The notes below the pieces were generated by a model. That model made no database searches. It saw only the letters and a list, made by a program, of their open reading frames with translations, and was not told where the DNA came from. This document shows, one piece after another, positions 26,276 to 35,367 of a DNA stretch of 64,000 nucleotides (position 1 is the first letter of the stretch; every line of letters starts with the position of its first letter). A program made the position numbers and the translations under genes. The stretch lies in the NCBI GenBank assembly GCA_047345645.1, contig JBLEFH010000007.1; one strand, written 5' to 3'. Origin of the DNA: JBLEFH01 sp047345645 (lineage in GTDB: Bacteria; Pseudomonadota; Alphaproteobacteria; Rhodobacterales; Rhodobacteraceae).

Positions 26276-27777
26276 GCCGCTGTGTCCTTATGCTGTCCGT
26301 CAAGGCCCATGGCGAGCTTGACGATGGCTTCTTCGGTGACGTTCTCTCCGCGCACTTCGCCGGTGATCTCGCCCGCATGCATGACGACCACACGGTCGGC
26401 GAGGCCAATCAGTTCCGGCATTTCCGAAGAGATGACGATGATGCTTTTGCCCTGTTCGGCGAGTTCCGCGATCAGGGTGTAGATTTGCTGCTTGGTGCCG
26501 ATGTCGATGCCGCGGGTCGGCTCATCAATGATGATGATCTCGGGATCACTCAGCAGGGTCTTGGCAAGGAGCAGCTTTTGCTGGTTCCCGCCCGACAGGT
26601 TGCCAACCGCCATATTGCGGTCCGGCGCACGAATGGCAAAATCGTCAATGGCTTTGGAGAGCGCCGCGTCTTCCTTTTTGCGGTCGATCAGCGGGTTGCC
26701 GAATTCATGGAGGAGCGGCAGGGTCAGGTTCTCGCGCAGGGATTTTTCCAGGAGGAGACCCGCGCCCTTGCGATCCTCGGTGAGATAGACCAGCCCCGCC
26801 TTCACCGCATCAGCAATCGAGCCGGAGGGCAGGGTGGTCCCGTTCATCTTCACCTCGCCCGTTCGGGCGCGCAGCCCGGCAATCGCTTCGGCCAGTTCCG
26901 TGCGGCCCGAGCCGACGAGCCCGCCGATCCCCAGCACTTCGCCGCGCCGCAGATAGAGGCTGCAATCCTCAACGATCCCCGGCACGCTCACATCTTTGAC
27001 CTCAAGGATCGTGTCCTCACCGCCCAAGGCTTTCGGCGGGAAGAGGTCGGAGACTTCCCGGCCCACCATGGCCGTCGCCATATCATGCTCGGACACCTCA
27101 TCGACGAGGCTCGATGTCACCATCGTCCCGTCCCGCAGCACGGTCACACGGTCGGCGATGCGCTTGACCTCGCCGAGCTTGTGGGAGGTGTAGAGGATCG
27201 CCACGCCCTGATCGCGGAGCCGGTCGATCTGCTCGAACAGCACCTCGGTTTCCTTCTCGGTCAGCACGGCGGTCGGCTCGTCCATGATCAGCACCCGCGC
27301 GTCGCGGCCAAGCGCCTTGGCGATCTCCACCATCTGCTTGTCCGGCACCGAAATGCGGTTGACCGGCGTGCCCGGATTGACGCGGCAGTCGAGACGGCTC
27401 AGAAGCTCCGCCGAGCGCTCGCGCATCGTCTTGTGATCGAGCCGCCAGCCCTTTTTGAGCTCCCGCCCGAGAAAGATGTTTTGATCCACCGCCAGATGCT
27501 CGGCGAGGTTAAACTCCTGATGGATCATGATGATCCCCAGATCCTCGGCCTCGTCGGAATGGTCGAAGGTGATCGGCTTGCCCTCAAACAGGATCTCGCC
27601 GTCGGTCTGTCCGAGATAGCCCGCGAGGATCTTCATCGTGGTCGATTTGCCCGCGCCGTTTTCGCCAATAAGGGCGTGAACCTCACCGGGACGCAGGGCG
27701 AAATCGACGCCATGCAGCACCTCGATCGGCCCGAAAGATTTGGTGACCCCTTGCAGGGACAGGATCGGCTCGCTCAT
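26272..27777 (-). CDS. Sugar ABC transporter ATP-binding protein, RbsA type (two NBDs)
   Basis: A 501-residue duplicated ATPase. The first domain has GENGAGKSTTMK (Walker A) and LIMDEPTAVLTEKE (Walker B). The second has the atypical GLVGSGRTELAEAI P-loop usual in the C-terminal half of RbsA/XylG proteins, LSGGNQQKLLLAK and IIIDEPTRGIDIGTK. The start MSEPILSLQG at 27777 overlaps the upstream oxidoreductase stop as ATGA; an upstream in-frame extension is unlikely. It energises uptake through the adjacent permease. Confidence 0.93.
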   Translation of the reverse strand: MSEPILSLQGVTKSFGPIEVLHGVDFALRPGEVHALIGENGAGKSTTMKILAGYLGQTDGEILFEGKPITFDHSDEAEDLGIIMIHQEFNLAEHLAVDQNIFLGRELKKGWRLDHKTMRERSAELLSRLDCRVNPGTPVNRISVPDKQMVEIAKALGRDARVLIMDEPTAVLTEKETEVLFEQIDRLRDQGVAILYTSHKLGEVKRIADRVTVLRDGTMVTSSLVDEVSEHDMATAMVGREVSDLFPPKALGGEDTILEVKDVSVPGIVEDCSLYLRRGEVLGIGGLVGSGRTELAEAIAGLRARTGEVKMNGTTLPSGSIADAVKAGLVYLTEDRKGAGLLLEKSLRENLTLPLLHEFGNPLIDRKKEDAALSKAIDDFAIRAPDRNMAVGNLSGGNQQKLLLAKTLLSDPEIIIIDEPTRGIDIGTKQQIYTLIAELAEQGKSIIVISSEMPELIGLADRVVVMHAGEITGEVRGENVTEEAIVKLAMGLDGQHKDTAA

Positions 27778-28916
27778 GGCATGATCTCCACCCAGGCCGT
27801 GTCCGCCTCGTTCGAGCGCACACAAGCATCAATGAAATAAAGCCCCTCAAGCCCGTCTTGCAGGCTCGGCACCAGCGTTTCGGGCACCGTCTCCCCGGCG
27901 TTCTTCGCGCGGATCGCGGCGGCGGCTTCCTTGTAAAGATTGGCAAAGCCTTCGAGATACCCCTCGGGATGGCCCGGCGGCACGCGGCTGGCGCTGGCCA
28001 CACTGTCGGTCGTCCCGGCACCGCCGCGGCGCAGCTTCTGGGTCGGCTCGCCAAAGGGCGTGAACCACAGCGTCTCCGGCGTTTCATGCGCCCATTCGAG
28101 ACCCGCTTTCTCGCCATAAACCCGCAGTTTCAAACCGTTTTCCGTGCCGGGGGCGACTTGCGAGCACCAGAGGCTCCCTTTCGCCCCTTCAGCGTAGCGC
28201 AGCAGGATATTCGCGTTGTCATCCATCACCCGGCCCGGCACGAAGGCGGTGAGATCCGCCGCCAGCTTTTCGGGCAGCATCCCGGTCACGAACCGCGCCA
28301 ATTGGAAGGCATGGGTGCCAATATCGCCGATGGAGCCGCCCGCGCCGGCGCGCTTCGGGTCGCCCCGCCACTCGGCCTGTTTGGAGTCGCTCGCCTCGGT
28401 CAGCCAGTCCTGCGCATATTCGACCTGCACCAGACGGATTTTGCCAAGATCGCCGCGTTCCACCATCTCGCGCGCGAGGCGGATCTGCGGATAGCCGGAA
28501 TAGTTGTGGGTGAGGAAGAAGAGCGCATCCGCCTCCTTCGCCGCCGCCGCCAATTCTTCAGCCTGCTCCAGCGTCGCCGTCATCGGCTTGTCGCAGATCA
28601 CATGGATGCCGCGCTTCAGGAACGCCATCGCGGCAGGGGCGTGCAGATGGTTCGGCGTGCAGATCGCGACCGCTTCGATCCCGTCCTCCCGCGCCGCTTC
28701 CGCCTCGGCCATTGTCTCGAAATCCGCATAGGCGCGATCCTCGGCAATGCCGACCGCCGCCGCGCTGTCCTTCGCCTTTTCTTCGGTCGAGGAGAGCGCG
28801 CCCGCGACGAGCTGATACTCCCCGTCGATGCGCGAGGCGATCCGGTGCACATTGCCGATCATCGCGCCGGCACCGCCGCCGACCATCCCGAGACGCAGTG
28901 GAATATGACGGGTCAT
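27774..28916 (-). CDS. Gfo/Idh/MocA family oxidoreductase
   Basis: A 380-residue NAD(P)-dependent oxidoreductase. The Rossmann motif is LGMVGGGAGAMIG near residue 8. The nicotinamide-side signature CDKPMTATLEQAEEL contains the conserved Lys, and GGSIGDIGTHAFQLAR carries the GxxxDxGxH substrate-site motif. Such enzymes reduce or oxidise 3-keto sugars and inositols. Placed between the importer and a TIM-barrel epimerase-like gene, it probably handles the imported 3-keto sugar in the cytosol. ATGA overlaps occur at both ends. Confidence 0.92.
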   Translation of the reverse strand: MTRHIPLRLGMVGGGAGAMIGNVHRIASRIDGEYQLVAGALSSTEEKAKDSAAAVGIAEDRAYADFETMAEAEAAREDGIEAVAICTPNHLHAPAAMAFLKRGIHVICDKPMTATLEQAEELAAAAKEADALFFLTHNYSGYPQIRLAREMVERGDLGKIRLVQVEYAQDWLTEASDSKQAEWRGDPKRAGAGGSIGDIGTHAFQLARFVTGMLPEKLAADLTAFVPGRVMDDNANILLRYAEGAKGSLWCSQVAPGTENGLKLRVYGEKAGLEWAHETPETLWFTPFGEPTQKLRRGGAGTTDSVASASRVPPGHPEGYLEGFANLYKEAAAAIRAKNAGETVPETLVPSLQDGLEGLYFIDACVRSNEADTAWVEIMP

Positions 28917-29977
28917 TCTTGTCCTCCCAAACCCAGCATGTTTCTGTTCGCGACGTCATCCGCGCCGCTATCCGCAAAATCATCGAAGGCCCGTTCGGTG
29001 ACGCGGATGATGTGATCCTTGACGAACTCTGAGCCTTCGCGCGCGCCATCCTCGGGGTGTTTCATCGCACATTCCCACTCGACCACGGCCCAGCCGTCGA
29101 AATCCATCGCCGTCAGCTTGGAGAAGATCGCCTTGAAATCGACCTGCCCGTCACCGGGGCTGCGGAACCGTCCGGCGCGGTCCACCCAAGGCTGATAGCC
29201 GCCATAAACGCCTTGCCGCCCGCTCGGGTTGAACTCCGCATCCTTGACGTGGAACATCCCGATCCGCTCGCCGTAAATGTCGAGATTGGCGAGGTAATCG
29301 AGCTGTTGCAGCAGGTAATGGGACGGATCGTAAAGCATCTTTGCGCGCGGGTGTTGATCCACGCGATCGAGGAACATCTCGAAGGTCACGCCGTCATGCA
29401 GATCCTCGCCGGGATGGATCTCGAAACAGATATCGACGCCTTTCTCCTCCGCATGATCGAGGATCGGCCGCCAGCGCGCGGCGAGTTCGTCAAACGCCGC
29501 TTCCACGAGACCCGCCGGGCGCTGCGGCCAGGGGTAGACATAGGGCCAGGCGAGGGCGCCCGAGAACGCCGCCATCCGGTCGAGGCCGAGATGGGCCGAG
29601 GCGTCGATGGTTTTCTTGACCTGATCGACCGCCCATTCGGTCCGCGCCTTGGCATTGCCATGGACGGGTGCCGGCGCGAAACCGTCGAAAGCCACGTCAA
29701 ACGCGGGGTGAACGGCCACAAGCTGGCCTTGCAAATGCGCCGAAAGTTCGGTGATCGCGATGCCATGGGCCTCTGCCGCGCCCTTTAGCTCATCGCAATA
29801 CGCCTTTGAAGATGCGGCCTTTTCGAGATCCATCAGCGGATCCGCGCCGGAGGGAACCTGCACGCCGAGATAGCCGCAATCGGCGGCCCATTTCGTGATA
29901 CCATCCCAATTATTGAACGGCGCATCGTCTCCCACAAACTGCGCAAGAAACAAGCCTGGACCCTTCAGTGTCCGCAT
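28913..29977 (-). CDS. Cytosolic sugar phosphate isomerase/epimerase-like TIM-barrel protein
   Basis: A 354-residue TIM barrel with no signal peptide. The metal-site pattern is complete: ICFEIHPGED, MLYDPSHYLLQ, MFHVKDAEF and AVVEWECAMK. It contains a GAL-PYVYPWPQRP insert often seen in this subgroup. It is the first gene of the large minus-strand operon, and its promoter region contains two LacI-type palindromes. It probably works with the Gfo/Idh enzyme, as paired epimerase/oxidoreductase genes commonly do; the exact substrate is unknown. Confidence 0.88.
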   Translation of the reverse strand: MRTLKGPGLFLAQFVGDDAPFNNWDGITKWAADCGYLGVQVPSGADPLMDLEKAASSKAYCDELKGAAEAHGIAITELSAHLQGQLVAVHPAFDVAFDGFAPAPVHGNAKARTEWAVDQVKKTIDASAHLGLDRMAAFSGALAWPYVYPWPQRPAGLVEAAFDELAARWRPILDHAEEKGVDICFEIHPGEDLHDGVTFEMFLDRVDQHPRAKMLYDPSHYLLQQLDYLANLDIYGERIGMFHVKDAEFNPSGRQGVYGGYQPWVDRAGRFRSPGDGQVDFKAIFSKLTAMDFDGWAVVEWECAMKHPEDGAREGSEFVKDHIIRVTERAFDDFADSGADDVANRNMLGLGGQE

Positions 29978-30010
29978 TATCCCCCCGTTAACACCGTTGA
30001 TTTATGTTTA

Positions 30011-30055
30011 TGCAATCGGTTTCATAAACGCTGACACAGGATGTAATGGTTTACA
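30011..30055. promoter_or_regulatory. LacI-type operators in the divergent promoter of the glycoside cluster
   Basis: TGCAATCGGTTTCA (30011-30024) matches TGNAANCGNTTNCA at every fixed position. TGTAATGGTTTACA (30042-30055) is a near-perfect palindrome with one fixed-position change. The sites are 31 bases apart, about three helical turns, between the minus-strand operon start (29977) and the LacI gene start (30109). This fits autoregulation and control of the operon. Confidence 0.75.
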
Positions 30056-30108
30056 ACCCGTTTTTTTCGATTAATTTTAGTGGTTACAGGAGAGGGAGAG
30101 ATTGACAG

Positions 30109-31116
30109 GTGAAAGATCAGTCACGGGCGCCGCGAATCCATGATGTCGCGGCGCTGGCAGGGGTTTCCGCAGCAACGGTAAGCCGTGCGTTATCAAAGCC
30201 TTCCATGGTCTCGGAAGCGACTCGCAAAGCGGTCGAGGACGCGGTGGCGGAAACCGGCTATATCGTCAATGTCACCGCGCGCAATCTGCGTCAGCAGCAG
30301 GTTGGCGGGGTCTTGGCGCTGGTTCCGAAGCTCGCCAATCCGTTCTTTTCGGAAATCCTGTCGGGAATCGCCGCGACGCTGCGTCCCAAGGGGATGAACC
30401 TTCTGGTCCTCGACACGCGGATGGCATCGGACCAGTCGCCCGACGCGCCGCTGACCTCTTATCTCAATCGCGCGCGCTGCGACGGGGTGATCGCGCTTGA
30501 CGGCGCGCTTCCGGCGGATCTCTTTTCCATCCCCGGTTGCCCGCCCGTGGTGCAGGCTTGCGAATGGATCGAGGGGCTGGATGCGCCGCGCGTGCTGGCC
30601 GACAATGCCGAAGGCGGGCGGCTGGTCGCCGCGCATTTGGCGGAACTGGGCCACCGCCGGGTTCTCCATCTGCGCGGGCCGCAAGGCAACACGCTGACGC
30701 TCTCGCGCCGGGAAGGCTTCGCGGCCGGGCTGAAGGACGCCGGGATCGACGCATCGCGCGAGCTTGCTGGCGATTTCAGCCTGCAATCGGGGATCGACGC
30801 CGCTGCCGAGATCGCCGCGATGGCCGAAAAGCCAACGGCGGTGTTCTGTGACAATGACGAGATGGCGATTGGCCTGATGAACGGGCTGCACCGGGCGGGG
30901 CTGTCCGTGCCGGGGGATATCTCCGTTGTCGGGTTCGACAATATCGAAATGTCCCGCTACAGCCTGCCGCCGCTCACCACGATCCGCCAGCGCCGCGCCG
31001 TGCTGGGCCAGCGGGCGGCGGAGACGCTTCTTGCGACGATTGAGGGGGAGGATGCGGCCTCGCAGGTGACGCTTCCGGTCGAGCTGCTGATCCGCGACAG
31101 CACGGCGGCCCCGTAA
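30109..31116 (+). CDS. LacI family transcriptional regulator
   Basis: A 335-residue regulator. The helix-turn-helix RIHDVAALAGVSAATVSRAL is at about residues 9-28, followed by a hinge helix region (NVTARNLRQQQVGG) and a periplasmic-binding-protein-like effector domain (GVLALVPKLANPFFSEIL, FCDNDEMAIGLMNGL, VVGFDNIEMSRY, PPLTTIRQ). The GTG at 30109 has GGAGAG upstream and sets the HTH at the usual distance from the N terminus. It is divergent from the sugar cluster, with palindromic operators between them, so it is the likely local repressor. Confidence 0.93.
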   Translation: MKDQSRAPRIHDVAALAGVSAATVSRALSKPSMVSEATRKAVEDAVAETGYIVNVTARNLRQQQVGGVLALVPKLANPFFSEILSGIAATLRPKGMNLLVLDTRMASDQSPDAPLTSYLNRARCDGVIALDGALPADLFSIPGCPPVVQACEWIEGLDAPRVLADNAEGGRLVAAHLAELGHRRVLHLRGPQGNTLTLSRREGFAAGLKDAGIDASRELAGDFSLQSGIDAAAEIAAMAEKPTAVFCDNDEMAIGLMNGLHRAGLSVPGDISVVGFDNIEMSRYSLPPLTTIRQRRAVLGQRAAETLLATIEGEDAASQVTLPVELLIRDSTAAP

Positions 31117-31134
31117 AGAGGCCGCCGCGATGCT

Positions 31135-32319
31135 TTAGCCCTGCGGCTGCGGTGTGCTGTCCGAATTCTCGGCAGACCCTTCGATCTGCTCCTGATGCGC
31201 CGGGAACAGTTCCGCGCCTTTCGGCAGCGTTTCGAGATAGAGCGACTGGCTCGGGAAGGCGAATCCGGACCCGGCTTTCTCGACAATATCCGAGATCTTG
31301 TAGGCCAGTTGCTCCTTGATCCGCAGGTAATCGGCGTACACCGTCGTGCGGGTGAAGCAATAGACCATGATGTTGATCGCGCTGTCGCCGAAACTGTCGA
31401 TGCGGATATGGGTCGAGACCTCATCGGGATTCGCGAAATCGTCGCTGTTGTGGATATATTCGGCGATCCCGTCGCGAATTTCGCGCAGTTGCGGCACCGT
31501 GGTGGTGTAGGTCACGCCCACAACCCAACTGATCCGGCGGAACGGCATTTCGGCGTAATTCACGACCGGGTTGTCCGACAGTTCCGCATTCGGCACATAG
31601 ATCGGCGACTGGTCGAACTGGCGGATTTTCGTGGTGCGCAGGCCGATTTTCTCCACCGTGCCGTCGCACACCCCGTCCGACATGATCCAGTCCCCAATCT
31701 GGAAGCGGCGCTCGGCGATGATGAAAATCCCGCCGATGAGGTTCTTGAAAAGATCCTGCGCGCCCAAGGCGACGGCGGCGCCAAGCAGGCCAAACCCGGC
31801 GAGGATCGGGCCGACCTTGATGCCCCAGACATCGAGGATCATCGCCGCGCCAAGCACCGCGACGAGCAGTTTCGTGCCCGCGCTCGCGACGCCCAGCATG
31901 GACGGGTTGAACAGGCTGGAGCGCTCGCTCAGCGACTGATAGCTCGGCACGATCGCCCGGTAGAGCGCCCAGAAAATGCCGAAGACAATCAGCGAGCGGG
32001 CGATCTCCTGCCCGATGATCTGAAGCTGCTCATTCTCCGACACCACATTGCTGGCGATCAGGATCCCGGCGACCACGGCGACAAGCGACAGCGGCGGGCC
32101 GAAAATCTCGCCCAGCCGTTCCCCGAACGCCTTGTTCCGCCGCCCAAAAACGCCGCGCAGGATCCGCACGAGGATCGCCGCGACGAGTTTGCGCAGGATC
32201 AGCGCCACCACAATCACGCCGACCGCAATCAGGATCCGCTGCACATCGACGCCGCGATAGCCCTGATCCCAGATCGTCAGGGCGTTCTGCCATGTCTGAC
32301 TGCTCAGAAACTCTTCCAT
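31135..32319 (-). CDS. Mechanosensitive ion channel family protein (MscS)
   Basis: A 394-residue inner-membrane channel. Hydrophobic segments occur at about 28-48, 74-92, 105-125 and 145-170. These are followed by the pore-lining, Gly/Ala-rich helix and MscS signature GLLGAAVALGAQDLFKNLIGG. The beta domain (FQIGDWI) and cytoplasmic vestibule domain follow. It likely releases solutes on hypo-osmotic shock. It is convergent with the LacI gene and has no operon partners. Confidence 0.92.
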   Translation of the reverse strand: MEEFLSSQTWQNALTIWDQGYRGVDVQRILIAVGVIVVALILRKLVAAILVRILRGVFGRRNKAFGERLGEIFGPPLSLVAVVAGILIASNVVSENEQLQIIGQEIARSLIVFGIFWALYRAIVPSYQSLSERSSLFNPSMLGVASAGTKLLVAVLGAAMILDVWGIKVGPILAGFGLLGAAVALGAQDLFKNLIGGIFIIAERRFQIGDWIMSDGVCDGTVEKIGLRTTKIRQFDQSPIYVPNAELSDNPVVNYAEMPFRRISWVVGVTYTTTVPQLREIRDGIAEYIHNSDDFANPDEVSTHIRIDSFGDSAINIMVYCFTRTTVYADYLRIKEQLAYKISDIVEKAGSGFAFPSQSLYLETLPKGAELFPAHQEQIEGSAENSDSTPQPQG

Positions 32320-32441
32320 GATGCTTTGCCTCGGTTGTTTTTTGTGTTTGCTCTCAAGTCAGCCGGGCGCATAACACCGATTGCCGCCGAAACCAACCGG
32401 AACGGCGGGAAAAGCTGTGTCTTTACGGGTGCTTTTAGCGG

Positions 32442-33374
32442 TTAGCTCGCCAGATCGAAGCCGAGCGCTTCGAGAATGTCGCGATGCTCCAGCATCCCGC
32501 GCGCCGTGTGGCCGACGCCTTCCGCCTCCACAAGCTCCCAGCCGAAGGGCACGCCGCGCCGCTCCGCCTCGGCGCGCGCGAGCTCAAACGTCTTGCGCCC
32601 GCGATCCAGCCGGTTGTCGCCCTGCCGCACCGCCTGCCGGGTCATGGTCAGATCCTTCTGGCCGGTGTCGTCGGTGCCGAGATAAATCGTGACCGGCGCG
32701 GCGAGGTAATGGTCGATCAAGCGCTCGGCGTCGAATTCCGGCGGCAGGCCCTCGAAGCCGTAGGGGATGCTCTCGTCGAAATTCGGCAGCACATAGGTCG
32801 AGGGGTTGGCGATCACGATGCGCGCCACATCATTCGGCTCCATATAGGCGGCGTAGCGCGAGAGAAACTGCCCGCCCGCCGAATGCCCGAAAAGATAGAT
32901 CGGCACATCGCGGCCCTCGCGGGCGCGGATCCAATCCACCAACTCGCCCACTTGCTCGACCGTCCATGTCTCGGGGTCCAGCGTCTCACCGTCCCGCACC
33001 AGCCCGCCCCGGTGGTATTTCCAACTCGGGTAACGCTCCTCATCAAACAGCGGCGAATAGATCACGAAGCAGGACTGATCCGCCACGCGCTGCGCCGAAT
33101 TGCGGTAGGATTCGGCACCGCGCCCATTGCCGTGAAACACCACCAGCACCGAAGGCGAGGCGCAGGCCTCCGGGCGATACGCATAAATTTCCATCTCGAG
33201 TCCGTCGACCTCTGCATCCATGGCGGCGGCACCAAAACGGCTCGCGCCGCTTTGCGCCTCGGCGGCTCCGGGTGCGAGCGCCAAAAACGCTAGCAGGAGC
33301 CACGACATAAGCTGTGCGAAAGGGGCAGTTAACTGTTTCAAACCGGGCCTCGCCTGTCGTTGCTTGGCCCCCAT
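32442..33374 (-). CDS. Secreted alpha/beta hydrolase
   Basis: About 310 residues from the ATG at 33374, with a basic N-region then a hydrophobic SWLLLAFLALAPGAAEAQ signal peptide. An ATG at 33308, which begins the hydrophobic core directly, is an alternative start; neither has a good ribosome-binding site. The hydrolase fold shows VLVVFHGNGRGAESY (oxyanion region), nucleophile elbow FGHSAGG, and His in EGVGHTARG. It probably acts on an ester in the periplasm; the substrate is unknown. The frame stays open upstream to 33485, but that part has no signal-like start. Confidence 0.78.
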   Translation of the reverse strand: MGAKQRQARPGLKQLTAPFAQLMSWLLLAFLALAPGAAEAQSGASRFGAAAMDAEVDGLEMEIYAYRPEACASPSVLVVFHGNGRGAESYRNSAQRVADQSCFVIYSPLFDEERYPSWKYHRGGLVRDGETLDPETWTVEQVGELVDWIRAREGRDVPIYLFGHSAGGQFLSRYAAYMEPNDVARIVIANPSTYVLPNFDESIPYGFEGLPPEFDAERLIDHYLAAPVTIYLGTDDTGQKDLTMTRQAVRQGDNRLDRGRKTFELARAEAERRGVPFGWELVEAEGVGHTARGMLEHRDILEALGFDLAS

Positions 33375-33509
33375 GTGGCATGTGGGGCAGGGCGAAACAA
33401 GGGCAGGGGGCGCGGCGCATCGGCAATCCTCCGCGCATATAAAGTTTATTACAGTTTTGCCCGTTAACTGTCTTGCCCTCGTCACGATCTGGCTTTTTAA
33501 ATCGCGCGT

Positions 33510-34409
33510 ATGGGTATTGAGGGATTAAACCGGGTGCGCGTGGACAGCCATCACTGGCTGCCGGAGCTGTTTGCAGCAGAGGACCGCATGTGCTGGTTCC
33601 TCTATCTGCCCTATTTGCATTTGACCGGGATGCGCGAGGGCTATGCGATCCTCGAAGAGCAATTCGAGGGCGCGACCATTCTTTACCGCATGTCGGAGCG
33701 CAAGGGGCGGCCCGTGCTGGAAATCCACACGCCGCCGATGCCCTACAGCACCGCCGCGATGGATCATGCGGTCGAGCGGGTGCGCGATACCAACCGGCGC
33801 AGCACGGTTCGCGTGCGTTATGTCGAAGAGGCGCAGATGCCGGATCTCGCCCGCGCCGGGTTCCGCATCCATGCGCGGGAGCGGGAATTTTACTACGATT
33901 GCGCGCAGGTGGTGCCGCTCGACGGCTCGCAGTTCAAGAAACTGCGCAAGGAGATCAACAAGGCCGCCAATCTGCCGGGCTTCGTTGCCCGCGATTATAC
34001 GGCGGAGGACGAAGCGGGCTGCATGGAGGTGCTGGACCGCTGGCGCAGCCGTCTCAAGGAGGCGGGCTTGCCTGCGGAGGGCTACCGGCTCACCGCCAAT
34101 TGCCTCGCCGAAGCGCCGGACTGGCCGCAGGATCTCATCAAGGGCCGCGTTGCGGAAATTGACGGAACGATCCACGGATTTTCCTTCGCTGGCCCCATCA
34201 GCCCCGATTGTGGCAATCTGATGATCGGGATCAGCGACACGGAATTTCGCGGGCTGAGCTATTTCCTGCGCCATGACCAGATGGCAGAATGGACATCGCT
34301 GCCGGCGTTCAATGACGGGCATGATGCCGGGCGAGGGGGCCTCAGCGATCTCAAACGCAGCTTCCGCCCGCCGCGCATGGTGCAGATTTTCCGCGCCCAG
34401 CTGACGTAA
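33510..34409 (+). CDS. DUF2156/phosphatidylglycerol lysyltransferase-like (GNAT fold) protein, copy 1
   Basis: A 299-residue soluble protein resembling the C-terminal catalytic domain of aminoacyl-phosphatidylglycerol synthases (DUF2156), without the membrane flippase half. Recognisable parts are CAQVVPLDGSQFKKLRKEIN, the central ARDYTAEDEAGCMEVLDRW, GRVAEIDGTIHGFSFAGP and the C-terminal LSDLKRSFRPPRM. No ribosome-binding site precedes the ATG; a TTTAAA-type -10 element ends about 8 bases before it, so the message may be leaderless. A paralogue follows 25 bases later, and the two align over their whole length. Confidence 0.75.
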   Translation: MGIEGLNRVRVDSHHWLPELFAAEDRMCWFLYLPYLHLTGMREGYAILEEQFEGATILYRMSERKGRPVLEIHTPPMPYSTAAMDHAVERVRDTNRRSTVRVRYVEEAQMPDLARAGFRIHAREREFYYDCAQVVPLDGSQFKKLRKEINKAANLPGFVARDYTAEDEAGCMEVLDRWRSRLKEAGLPAEGYRLTANCLAEAPDWPQDLIKGRVAEIDGTIHGFSFAGPISPDCGNLMIGISDTEFRGLSYFLRHDQMAEWTSLPAFNDGHDAGRGGLSDLKRSFRPPRMVQIFRAQLT

Positions 34410-34434
34410 GACGACTTAAGACAGGGAGAGTTTC

Positions 34435-35367
34435 ATGGCGCCCGAAGATGCCGCGTTCCAAACCGATGCGCTGGACGGATTGCGCCCGCTGACGGCCGAG
34501 GATCAGCCGCGCATTGCCGAAGCGGTGGCGGCGGCCGAGGTCACGGGCTGGTCCTATTTCTTCCCCTATATGCTCTTTTTCAGCCAGCTTTCGGGCAATG
34601 AACACGCGCTTTTCGAGGACGCCGAGGGCGCGATGCTGGTCTACCGGATGAACCGCCGGAAGGGGCGGGAGATGCTGTCCTTGCTCGTCCCGCCTTTCCC
34701 GTTCAGCCCGGCGGCGCTCGCCCACGCCGAGGCGCGAATGGCGGCGTTTAACGAGGGCGGCGCGCTGCGGATCAACCGCGTGCCGGAGGAAGCGGCATGG
34801 ATGGTCGGCAATGAAGGCTTCGAGCTGCGCTTTAACTCTGACGAATATGTCTATGATCGCGAAGCGGTTTTGCCGATGGCGGGCAAGGCCTTCGCAACGC
34901 TCCGCCGCAAGGTGCGCTATTTCGACGAGGCGGGCGCGGTGGTGCGGCCCTATACGCCCGAGGACCGCGAACCTTGCGAAACGCTGCTCGAAGAGTGGCG
35001 CGCGCTCCTGAAGGAACGCGGCGTGAAACTGGGGCCCTATCGCTCCTATGCCCGCAACTGTCTCGCCAACGCCTCGGGCCTTGGGCCGGAGGTCATCCGC
35101 GGCGAGGTTATCGAGATGGACGGCAAGATCGCCGCCTTCACCTTTGGCGGCCCGATCGACCCGGAGACCACGGCGCTTTTCATCACCATTTCCGACCACG
35201 CCTTTCCGGGGCTGGCCTATTATCAGCGCTACAAATTTATCGAAAGCACCACTCATGGGCGATTCTTTAATGACTTCGCCGATAGCGGGCGCGAGGGTCT
35301 GGCGCAGATGAAACGCAGCTTCCGGCCTGTCAAAATGCACGCGCTTTTGAGTGCGCGTCGGCAATAA
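34435..35367 (+). CDS. DUF2156/phosphatidylglycerol lysyltransferase-like (GNAT fold) protein, copy 2
   Basis: A 310-residue paralogue of the preceding gene. It has the same architecture: TGWSYFFPYMLFF aligns with the WFLYLPYLHL region of copy 1, followed by MLVYRMNRRKGREML, the KVRYFDEAGAVVRPYTPED core, GEVIEMDGKIAAFTFGGPI and the end-motif LAQMKRSFRPVKM. GGGAG lies upstream of the ATG. The tandem arrangement suggests duplication and specialisation. The acceptor, whether a lipid or another molecule, cannot be read from the sequence. Confidence 0.75.
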   Translation: MAPEDAAFQTDALDGLRPLTAEDQPRIAEAVAAAEVTGWSYFFPYMLFFSQLSGNEHALFEDAEGAMLVYRMNRRKGREMLSLLVPPFPFSPAALAHAEARMAAFNEGGALRINRVPEEAAWMVGNEGFELRFNSDEYVYDREAVLPMAGKAFATLRRKVRYFDEAGAVVRPYTPEDREPCETLLEEWRALLKERGVKLGPYRSYARNCLANASGLGPEVIRGEVIEMDGKIAAFTFGGPIDPETTALFITISDHAFPGLAYYQRYKFIESTTHGRFFNDFADSGREGLAQMKRSFRPVKMHALLSARRQ

